This document shows, piece after piece, positions 5,147-11,048 of a DNA stretch of 29,325 bases (its first letter is position 1; every line of letters starts with the position of its first letter). Under the pieces are notes generated by a model. The model was not told the origin of the DNA, ran no database searches, and saw nothing but the letters and a program-made list of their open reading frames with translations. Origin of the DNA: a virus; IMG/VR virus record IMGVR_UViG_3300048930_000314, positions 1 through 29,325 of that record, one strand, 5' to 3'. Both the position numbers and the translations under genes were made by a program.

Positions 5147-7665
5147 CCGACGCCTACGAGCAGCTGCTGCGCGACAAGATCACCTTCGACTCAGCCTGCG
5201 GCTACGACATCGACGAATCAGAGATCAACCCGATCCTGCTGCCCCATCAGCGCGACATCGTCCGATGGGCGGTACACGGTGGACGCCGGGCGATCTTTGC
5301 TTCGTTCGGTCTCGGCAAGTCGGTGATGCAGCTGGAGACGTGCCGGCTCACCCGTACTCGAGCGGGTGGTCGTGCGTTGATCGTGTGCCCGCTCGGTGTG
5401 CGTCAGGAGTTCAAGCGTGACGCAGCGATGCTCGGTCAGACCTCGAAGTTCGTGCGCTGGTCGTCGGAGGTCACCGACGAGGGCGCCGAGCCGGACATCT
5501 GGTTGACGAACTACGAGAGCATTCGCGACGGCAGGCTCGACCCGGACCTGTTCACCGTGATCTCGCTCGACGAAGGCGCAGTACTTCGCTCGTTGGGCAC
5601 GAAGACGTTCCAGACGTTCCGGCTGCTCTGCGACTCGGTGCCGCATCGCTTCGTTGCCACCGCCACCCCGTCGCCGAATGAGCACACCGAACTGACGAAC
5701 TACGCCGACTTCCTCGGCGTACTTGACCGTGGCCAGTCGCTTACGAGATGGTTCAAGCGGAACTCGTCGAAGGCCGGCGAACTCACCTTGATGCCGCATC
5801 GCCTCGATGAGTTCTGGGCGTGGGTCGCGACGTGGTCCGTGTGGTTGCAGAAGCCGTCGGATCTCGGCTACTCCGACGACGGCTACGAACTCCCCGAGAT
5901 CGACGTCCGCTACCACGAGATCGAAGTCGACGCGCTCAACTCGTTGACGTTCGAGAATCAAGGCCAAGGGGTGCTGGTGCGTGACGGTGCGCTCGGTGTC
6001 GTCGGCGCGTCCAAGGAGAAACGCGACTCGATCACCGCACGCGTCGAGAAGGCGAAGGAGATCGTCGACGCCGACCCCGACGATCACTTCGTGTTGTGGC
6101 ATCACCTCGAATCGGAACGTCAGGTGATCGCCCGCACGATCCCCGACGTGTGCGAGGTGTACGGCTCGCTCGACCTCGAAGAACGTGAGCGGCGCATCGT
6201 CGCATTCTCCGACGGCGAAGAGCGACTGCTCGCCACGAAGCCGTCGCTGTCCGGATCGGGCTGCAACTTCCAACGGCATTGCCATCGGGCGATCTTCGTC
6301 GGGATCGACTTCAAGTTCGCCGACTTCATCCAAGCCTGCCACCGCATCCAGCGCTTCCAACAGGACCGCCCGGTGCGGATCGACATCATCCACGCCGACA
6401 CCGAACGCCAGGTCGTCGCCGAACTCAACCGCAAGTGGAAACAACACAGGGAGATGACCGCAACCATGTCGAAACTCATTCAGGAACGCGGCCTATCGCG
6501 TGAGGCGATGTCGGAGGCGCTCGCCCGGTCGATCGGCACCGAACGCGTCGCAGCATCGGGCGAAGGTTGGGAGATCGTCAACGACGACACCGTCCGCGAG
6601 ACACGTCGCATGGCGACGGAGTCCGTCGATCTGATCTGGTCGTCGCCGCCGTACGGCACACAATACGAGTACGTGGCCGCGATCGAAGACTTCGGGCACA
6701 ACGACGACAACGACGCCTTCTGGCGACAGATGGACCACCTGACACCCGAGCTGCATCGCATCTTGAAGCCGGGACGTATGTGCGTGTTCCACGTCAAGGA
6801 CCGCATCCGCTTCGGCAACATGAACGGCCGCGGCTATGCCACGGTGCAGCCGTTCCACGCCGAAGCGATCATGCACATGATCAAACACGGCTTCGGCTTC
6901 GTCGGCGAGATCACGTTGGACACCGACGTCGTCCGCGAGAACAACCAGACGTATCGGCTCGGCTGGTCCGAGGTCGTCAAGGACCGAACGAAGCTCGGCG
7001 TAGGCACACCGGAGAAGGTGCTGCTGTTCCGCAAGAACCAAACCGATCGAACGACAGGCGCAGCCGATGAGCCGGTGGTCAAGACGAAGGAGCAGTACAC
7101 GCTCGCCCGCTGGCAGATCGACGCCGCATCGCTGTGGAAGTCGTCCGGCAACCGCTTCATCACGCCCGAGGAACTCGAGGGGCTCCCGGTGCCGACGCTG
7201 CGCAAGGTGTTCGCCGCTGCGTGCGAGTCGCGCATCTACGACTACGAGGCGCACGTCGCCCTGGGCGACGACTTCGCTGCGAGGGGTCGTCTCCCGACGA
7301 CGTTCGCCATGCTCGCTCCGACGACCGAATCACCGGTCATCTGGACCGAGGTGAACCGTCTGCAGTCGCTGAACACGTCGCAGGCACAGAAGGGTCGAGA
7401 GCTGCACGTCTGCCCGACTCCAACCGACGTGCTCGACCGCTGCATCAACCAATGGTCGAACCCCGGCGATCTGGTGTACGACCCGTTCGGCGGGCTCGGC
7501 TCGTGCGTCGTACGTGCCCTGGCCCTGGGCCGGCGAGGGAAATGCACCGAACTGAACCCGCTGTACTGGGGTGACGCCGTGAAGTACGCGCAGGCGATGG
7601 AGAACAAGGTCAACATGCCGTCGCTGTTCGACGCCTTCGATGTCCTCGCCGAAGAAGTGGCGTGA
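5143..7665 (+). CDS. SNF2-like helicase fused to DNA methyltransferase
   Basis: 840 residues from ATG 5143 (ATGA overlap, GGAG 9 nt upstream). ATG 5128 and the longer open frame overlap the previous gene. The N-terminal half is a superfamily 2 helicase/ATPase: L-L-P-H-Q at 32-36, a Walker A of form S-F-G-L-G-K-S at 54-60, D-E-G-A at 143-146 as motif II, A-T-A-T-P-S for motif III, and Q-A-C-H-R-I-Q-R at 397-404 as motif VI. The C-terminal half is an amino-methyltransferase of the N4-C/N6-A type in circular order. The catalytic S-P-P-Y-G is at 501-505, and the AdoMet-binding D-P-F-G-G-L-G starts at residue 780, ahead of C-T-E-L-N-P. No nuclease domain is visible. It could modify phage DNA against host restriction. 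The recognition sequence is unknown. Confidence 0.88.
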   Translation: MTDAYEQLLRDKITFDSACGYDIDESEINPILLPHQRDIVRWAVHGGRRAIFASFGLGKSVMQLETCRLTRTRAGGRALIVCPLGVRQEFKRDAAMLGQTSKFVRWSSEVTDEGAEPDIWLTNYESIRDGRLDPDLFTVISLDEGAVLRSLGTKTFQTFRLLCDSVPHRFVATATPSPNEHTELTNYADFLGVLDRGQSLTRWFKRNSSKAGELTLMPHRLDEFWAWVATWSVWLQKPSDLGYSDDGYELPEIDVRYHEIEVDALNSLTFENQGQGVLVRDGALGVVGASKEKRDSITARVEKAKEIVDADPDDHFVLWHHLESERQVIARTIPDVCEVYGSLDLEERERRIVAFSDGEERLLATKPSLSGSGCNFQRHCHRAIFVGIDFKFADFIQACHRIQRFQQDRPVRIDIIHADTERQVVAELNRKWKQHREMTATMSKLIQERGLSREAMSEALARSIGTERVAASGEGWEIVNDDTVRETRRMATESVDLIWSSPPYGTQYEYVAAIEDFGHNDDNDAFWRQMDHLTPELHRILKPGRMCVFHVKDRIRFGNMNGRGYATVQPFHAEAIMHMIKHGFGFVGEITLDTDVVRENNQTYRLGWSEVVKDRTKLGVGTPEKVLLFRKNQTDRTTGAADEPVVKTKEQYTLARWQIDAASLWKSSGNRFITPEELEGLPVPTLRKVFAAACESRIYDYEAHVALGDDFAARGRLPTTFAMLAPTTESPVIWTEVNRLQSLNTSQAQKGRELHVCPTPTDVLDRCINQWSNPGDLVYDPFGGLGSCVVRALALGRRGKCTELNPLYWGDAVKYAQAMENKVNMPSLFDAFDVLAEEVA

Positions 7666-7674
7666 CGATCCGTC

Positions 7675-8454
7675 GTGTGGCTCAAGATCGACGACCGTCT
7701 GCACGGCCACCCGAAGTGGACGCGCTGCACCTCAGACGCGAAGGCACTGTGGATCACTGTCGGTTCGTGGTGTGCGTCGTACAAGACGGACGGCATCGTG
7801 CGCTCCCACGACCTGGCCCTACTCGCCCCGTCAGTGGGGATCTCGGCACTCAAGGCGAAGCGTGCCGCAGCGGACCTCGTGGCGAACGAGATGTGGGTCG
7901 TGCTCGATGACGGCTGGGCGTTCCACAACTGGACCGACTTCAACCCGTCCAGAGCGCAACAGGACGACACCGAAGCAGTGAAAGCCGAACGCCGAGCAGT
8001 CCAGAACGACGTGGTGATGAAAGCCTCGGTGCGTCTGCGTGACGCCGACCGCTGCTGCTTCTGTGATGTCGTGGTCGACTTCGCCAAGCGCGTGGGCCAT
8101 CTTGCGGGCCAGTACGACCACACCATTCCGCTCTCGAAAGGTGGCAAGACAACGCTGGCGAACGTGCGAGTGATCTGCCGTTTCCACAACCAAACGAAGG
8201 CGGGAAAGTTGCTCGCAGACCTGCCGGAATCCTTCCCGCCCCTGCTAGAGCCATACACGCACCGTCACCCGGAAGGGGACCGACTGAATCCCGACTTAGT
8301 CGCAAACCAGTCGCGTAGTCGGGTCGGGACGGCTCAGGTCGGGTCTAGTCGGAACGGGTCGGTACTGCCCGATGCGGACCTGTTCGGTTCGGTCCCTCCT
8401 CGTCCTCGCTCCGGGTCTCGTTGGCTCTCTGCCGTGTCGGATGGGACATCGTGA
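7675..8454 (+). CDS. Replication-initiator-like protein with HNH domain
   Basis: 259 residues from GTG 7675, 9 nt after the previous stop. Residues 1-95 start W-L-K-I-D-D-R-L-H-G-H-P-K and contain A-L-W-I-T-V-G-S-W and F-H-N-W-T-D-F-N-P. This N-terminal domain occurs in many actinobacterial phage and prophage replication-initiation or DnaD-like proteins. Residues of about 110-185 form an HNH nuclease: R-D-A-D-R-C-C-F-C, then Q-Y-D-H-T-I-P-L-S-K-G-G, L-A-N-V-R-V-I-C-R-F-H-N. The C-terminal 60 residues are low complexity, rich in R, S, G and P, and are encoded by GGGTC/TAGTCG repeats that could be origin iterons. It follows the helicase, consistent with replication. The HNH function is uncertain. 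Confidence 0.75.
   Translation: MWLKIDDRLHGHPKWTRCTSDAKALWITVGSWCASYKTDGIVRSHDLALLAPSVGISALKAKRAAADLVANEMWVVLDDGWAFHNWTDFNPSRAQQDDTEAVKAERRAVQNDVVMKASVRLRDADRCCFCDVVVDFAKRVGHLAGQYDHTIPLSKGGKTTLANVRVICRFHNQTKAGKLLADLPESFPPLLEPYTHRHPEGDRLNPDLVANQSRSRVGTAQVGSSRNGSVLPDADLFGSVPPRPRSGSRWLSAVSDGTS
8297..8417 (+). other. GGGTC / TAGTCG repeat cluster, origin candidate
   Basis: TAGTCG occurs at 8297, 8316 and 8346, and GGGTC at 8321, 8341, 8356 and 8413, inside the low-complexity 3' end of the initiator-like gene. Origins located within or beside initiator genes are known in other phages. Here it is only a suggestion, because GC-rich simple repeats can arise by chance. Confidence 0.3.
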
Positions 8455-9119
8455 AGCACTCCGACGTCGTCAAGCAGCTCTCGGCGGATATCGAGGCGAT
8501 CATCTCGGGTCTGCCTGCTGCTCTCGCTCATCTGAACGAGTGGACCGGTGAGATCCCGTCGCCGTCGTCCGGGTCGTCATCCGCGCCCGACGAGGAGCGC
8601 ACCTCGGTCGTGTCGGGTGACCATGCGATGCGGTTGCAGTTGTCGATCCTGGCGCGCATCCGTCTGGCTGCTGCTGCTGCGATCGACGTGTTCGCCGAGC
8701 TCGACGGTGTGAGGTTGCCGGTCGAGGTCGTCCACGAGGCGCATTCGTTGGCTGTGTTGCGTTGGGCAGCGAAGCGTCTGCGCACCGATGCGAACGATGT
8801 CCCGGCACGCAAGCTCGACAACCTGTCTCGTTTGGTCGCTAATGCCCGTTCGCTGGTCGTGGAGTATCAGCCGACCGAGTCGACCAGACCGACCGGTTGT
8901 CGTCTTCATGCCGCTGCCGGCGATCATCAGCCGATCGACGATCGTCACCGGGCGCAGTCGTTGTGTCGTCGCTGCGGGGAGTTCCGTCGCAACAACGACC
9001 GTTCCGAGCCGACACCGGCGATCCTGCGGGCGTGGTCGAAGGGGATCAAGCCGACTGCCGCTCAGGTTGCTGAGGCGAAGACGGCGGCGAAGAAGAAGCG
9101 CAAGCGAAAGGGGAGATGA
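8451..9119 (+). CDS. Hypothetical protein with C-terminal zinc knuckle and basic tail
   Basis: 222 residues. GTG 8451 forms a GTGA overlap with the previous gene; the frame opens upstream at 8421 but only over that gene. The N-terminal and middle parts are helical (about 1-150) with a Ser/Pro-rich linker near residue 40. The C-terminal part has C-R-L-H and S-L-C-R-R-C-G-E-F-R, a zinc ribbon, and ends in a strongly basic tail (K-K-K-R-K-R-K-G-R). This layout is common in actinophage genes downstream of replication initiators. The tail and knuckle suggest nucleic-acid binding. No named family is recognised. Confidence 0.72.
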   Translation: MKHSDVVKQLSADIEAIISGLPAALAHLNEWTGEIPSPSSGSSSAPDEERTSVVSGDHAMRLQLSILARIRLAAAAAIDVFAELDGVRLPVEVVHEAHSLAVLRWAAKRLRTDANDVPARKLDNLSRLVANARSLVVEYQPTESTRPTGCRLHAAAGDHQPIDDRHRAQSLCRRCGEFRRNNDRSEPTPAILRAWSKGIKPTAAQVAEAKTAAKKKRKRKGR

Positions 9120-9134
9120 TGACCATTGAGAGAC

Positions 9135-9154
9135 CGACAAGGAGACGCGTGATG
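9135..9154 (+). repeat. Start-associated repeat, copy 5 (distant)
   Basis: CGACAAGGAGACGCGTGATG, 7.5 kb from the other copies and at the start of a gene with no sequence similarity to them. Here the upstream stop lies before the element, so it is not read as R-Q-G-N. Confidence 0.72.
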
Positions 9155-9472
9155 CAGGACTTCGGCGTGATGATCGAGTTGGACTTCATCAACGGGTCAG
9201 ACAAGCTCTACTTGGCCCAACGACGACCAGACGGCATGGTGTCGCACCTCGCCGCCGACGGGACATGGCGAACGGTGCCTGACGGCGCTGCCATTGACTT
9301 CGAGGTCATGCGCTTCCCGAGAGGGGCGCTAGCAGCGATCGCTGACGCCGTAAAGCCAGGCCCAACCGAGGACGTCGTGCGCGAGTTGCGAGACGCACTC
9401 AAGATCGAACGCGAGCGAGTCGACCGCGTCCTCGACGCGCGCAGAAACCCGCAAGCAACCTCCGACTCGTGA
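9152..9472 (+). CDS. Small hypothetical protein behind a start-associated repeat
   Basis: 106 residues if ATG 9152 is used. That start is preferred because the repeated CGACAAGGAGACGCGTGATG lies at 9135-9154, exactly as before the genes at 1091 and 1360. In-frame ATGs at 9116 and 9119 overlap the upstream stop and would add 11-12 residues. The protein looks like a small beta-rich domain (V-M-I-E-L-D-F-I-N-G, G-T-W-R-T-V-P-D-G) followed by a helix with E-L-R-D-A-L-K-I-E-R-E-R-V. No family is recognised. The element ties it to the small early genes about 7.5 kb upstream. Confidence 0.7.
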   Translation: MQDFGVMIELDFINGSDKLYLAQRRPDGMVSHLAADGTWRTVPDGAAIDFEVMRFPRGALAAIADAVKPGPTEDVVRELRDALKIERERVDRVLDARRNPQATSDS

Positions 9473-9615
9473 AGCGTCCACCACGCGAAGGCGAACGCGT
9501 TGCCGTCACCTGCTGGTGTGAGGAGATCATCGTGTGGATCGACGTGCTCGAGGTCCGCCGTGGCCGCACCCGATCATGCGGGCGACCTGCCTGCAAACCG
9601 CCGGAGGGTGCTTGA
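9469..9615 (+). CDS. 48-residue zinc-ribbon protein
   Basis: Read directly: GTG 9469 in a GTGA overlap, stop TGA 9613-9615. It contains V-T-C-W-C-E-E near residue 15 and R-R-G-R-T-R-S-C-G-R-P-A-C at 30-42. This matches the small CxC...G-x-T-x-S-C-G-x-x-x-C zinc ribbon often seen alone or next to homing-nuclease domains in phages. A TTGACA box starts within its last codons, so the gene appears to end the upstream transcription unit. Probable nucleic-acid binder; role unknown. Confidence 0.62.
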   Translation: MKRPPREGERVAVTCWCEEIIVWIDVLEVRRGRTRSCGRPACKPPEGA

Positions 9616-9641
9616 CACGAACTGCCTGCGTGTGGTGGAAT
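9612..9641 (+). promoter_or_regulatory. Candidate sigma-70-type promoter
   Basis: A perfect TTGACA at 9612-9617, an 18-nt spacer, and TGGAAT at 9636-9641 as a partial -10, within one of the few AT-rich patches of the window. It would start transcription near 9648, upstream of the structured leader and the HNH genes. Confidence 0.5.
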
Positions 9642-9650
9642 AAATACCAC
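9632..9650. promoter_or_regulatory. Operator-like palindrome over the -10
   Basis: GTGGT at 9632-9636 and ACCAC at 9646-9650 flank a 9-nt centre (GGAATAAAT). The inverted repeat covers the proposed -10 box, so a bound protein would block the promoter. Confidence 0.4.
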
Positions 9651-9660
9651 ATTTCGTTGA

Positions 9661-9762
9661 GTGGCTCCCTGCATCTCGCAGGTCGAGCCACCGGAGGTTC
9701 AGAGCGACGCAGTCGTCGCCATCAAACAAGTGAGCCGGGCGCTGCGTCAACAGCCCCGGCTC
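9661..9762 (+). promoter_or_regulatory. Three-hairpin structured leader
   Basis: Hairpin A pairs GTGGCTC+CCTGC (9661-9672) with GCAGG and GAGCCAC (9678-9691), 12 bp with a 2-nt bulge. Hairpin B pairs GCGACG (9704-9709) with CGTCGC (9714-9719) across a CAGT loop. Hairpin C pairs GAGCCGGG and GCTG (9732-9744) with CAGC and CCCGGCTC (9751-9762), 12 bp, one bulged C and a CGTCAA loop. A good Shine-Dalgarno and ATG 9785 follow. The 169-nt gap 9616-9784 holds no other gene. It may be an attenuator, regulatory leader or small RNA. No T-run follows hairpin C. Confidence 0.55.
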
Positions 9763-9784
9763 CGATCAGCATGGAGGTGCTGAC

Positions 9785-10489
9785 ATGCGAGACGTTACCC
9801 CTAGCGAACTGCCTTGGCGGATCGCCGAGAAGATCAAGGTCGCCGACAACGGCTGCTGGGTGTGGACCGCCTTCGTTCAGTCGAACGGTTACGGCAAGTA
9901 CAACTTCCGTGATGCCGTCTGGCTGGCCCACCGTGTCACCTACACGTTGCTGCGGGGCGAGATACCTGATGGGTTGGTGATCGATCACCTGTGCCGAAAC
10001 CGGGCGTGCGTGAATCCCAATCATCTCCGAGCCGTGACGCAGCGAGAGAACACACTCGCCCCCGGATCGAAGTCACCCGGCGCCATCAATGCCGCTAAGA
10101 CGAAGTGTCCATATGGGCATGAACTCGTCCGTCGTTACCACGGCTACCGAGTCTGCGTTGAATGTCGGATTGAGCGGGACAGGAAGAGATGGCCCGAACG
10201 GTCCGCCCGCCGGTCAGAGGCGAGCAAGGCAAAGCGAAGGATCGACGAAGCAGCTCGACTGAGATTGATCAGCGATGCGATCGCCGCGTTCGGGGATGAG
10301 GACAGACTCACTAGCGCTGAACTCATGGATCGACTCATGCAGGTCGACGAGTGGCGTCCGAGGCTTGCACCGATGCCGGCAAAGGCGCGAACGCAATGGT
10401 TCGGCGAAGTCGTCGGCATCAGGGCGCGGATGCACAAGTTCAGTGACCGCACGACAAAGGGGTACAAGCTGGTGGACCTTGCAGCGTGA
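9785..10489 (+). CDS. HNH endonuclease with DUF3631-like C-terminal domain
   Basis: 234 residues from ATG 9785, with a good GGAGGT 6 nt upstream. Residues 20-95 fit HNH_3-type nucleases: C-W-V-W-T at the front, L-A-H-R-V-T-Y, I-P-D-G-L-V-I-D-H-L-C, R-A-C-V-N-P-N-H-L-R. A second zinc finger follows (C-P-Y-G-H-E-L, C-V-E-C). After a basic helix, residues of about 160-234 (F-G-D-E-D-R-L-T-S-A-E-L-M-D-R-L ending T-T-K-G-Y-K-L-V-D-L) resemble the C-terminal winged-helix tail of DUF3631 primase-helicase proteins. That tail may supply DNA targeting. This gene follows a structured leader and is coupled to another HNH gene. A homing nuclease is the likeliest identity; fusion function is inferred. Confidence 0.8.
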   Translation: MRDVTPSELPWRIAEKIKVADNGCWVWTAFVQSNGYGKYNFRDAVWLAHRVTYTLLRGEIPDGLVIDHLCRNRACVNPNHLRAVTQRENTLAPGSKSPGAINAAKTKCPYGHELVRRYHGYRVCVECRIERDRKRWPERSARRSEASKAKRRIDEAARLRLISDAIAAFGDEDRLTSAELMDRLMQVDEWRPRLAPMPAKARTQWFGEVVGIRARMHKFSDRTTKGYKLVDLAA

Positions 10490-10725
10490 ACGCCTACGAC
10501 CGGCGATGGCGTGCCGTCCGCTTGGAGATCCTCAAGCGGGATGACTACCGATGCCAGTTCCCTGGATGTCAGTCGGTCGCCACACAGGTCGACCACATCG
10601 TCCCACTGATGCACGGTGGGGCCAGGCTCGACCCAAGCAACCTCCGCGCAGCGTGCGCTCGTTGTAATACGAGTTCCGGAGCCACGGCCGGAAATAGCAA
10701 CCGGGAACCACATAGTCCCTGGTAG
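10486..10725 (+). CDS. HNH endonuclease next to terminase
   Basis: 79 residues from GTG 10486 (GTGA overlap). Essentially the whole protein is one HNH domain: E-I-L-K-R-D-D-Y-R-C-Q, Q-V-D-H-I-V-P-L-M-H-G-G, D-P-S-N-L-R-A-A-C-A-R-C-N. Position just upstream of the terminase genes is typical for HNH proteins that cooperate with large terminase in cos-type packaging of HK97-like phages. That role is known for relatives and inferred here. The zinc-holding cysteines (C-Q-F-P-G-C, C-A-R-C) are intact. The gene ends before a T-rich stretch that may be a weak terminator. Confidence 0.88.
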   Translation: MNAYDRRWRAVRLEILKRDDYRCQFPGCQSVATQVDHIVPLMHGGARLDPSNLRAACARCNTSSGATAGNSNREPHSPW

Positions 10726-10738
10726 ATGCCCGTTTTTT
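10701..10738 (+). terminator. Weak terminator candidate before the terminase operon
   Basis: CCGGGA (10701-10706) can pair with TCCC-T-GG (10716-10722), and a TTTTTT run is at 10733-10738, unusual in this GC-rich sequence. The stem is short and about 10 nt from the T-run, so the call is weak. The 92-nt gap 10726-10817 shows no clear promoter. Confidence 0.3.
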
Positions 10739-10817
10739 AGATGGAGCCAATGCGCTGTTGACCCCGCTCCGAACGGTTCTCTCCCCGACAGAACGGCCAG
10801 CCTCGGAGGTGCCCCCG

Positions 10818-11048
10818 ATGATCGATCGCCGGGTGGAGCTCGAAGGGCACATCGCCCGCATCGACATGGCGCTCGAGTCCGGCGAGACGACGGGCTCGGA
10901 GGTGGCGTCGCTGCTTCGTGAGCGTCGGATCACGGTGACCGAACTGGCGTCGATCGGACAGCCGGTGGGATCGAAGATCGACGAGGTGAAGTTGCGTCGT
11001 GAGTCTCGCCGTCGAGGTGTCGCCAAGTCTGCTGCATCTTCCTCCTGA
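10818..11048 (+). CDS. Small protein at the small-terminase position
   Basis: 76 residues from ATG 10818, with GGAGG 7 nt upstream. The frame is open from a TTG at 10758, but nothing supports that start. It is largely helical with an acidic N-terminal half and a basic C-terminal end (K-L-R-R-E-S-R-R-R-G). A possible helix-turn-helix lies around E-V-A-S-L-L-R-E-R-R-I-T-V-T-E-L. It directly precedes and overlaps the large terminase by 50 nt, the usual place of the small subunit. It is much shorter than most small terminases, so this is only a positional suggestion. Confidence 0.6.
   Translation: MIDRRVELEGHIARIDMALESGETTGSEVASLLRERRITVTELASIGQPVGSKIDEVKLRRESRRRGVAKSAASSS

Noticed and set aside
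5218-6447. Reverse-strand ORF of 409 codons under the helicase
   Set aside because: Shadow of the helicase frame; the helicase motifs on the + strand are unambiguous.
9616-9784. tRNA gene or group I intron in the hairpin region
   Set aside because: The stems do not form a cloverleaf with a 3' acceptor and T-loop, and no intron core or split gene is visible around it.
10758-10817. TTGACC box as a late promoter for the terminase operon
   Set aside because: No acceptable -10 hexamer at 16-18 nt; the sequence there is C-rich.
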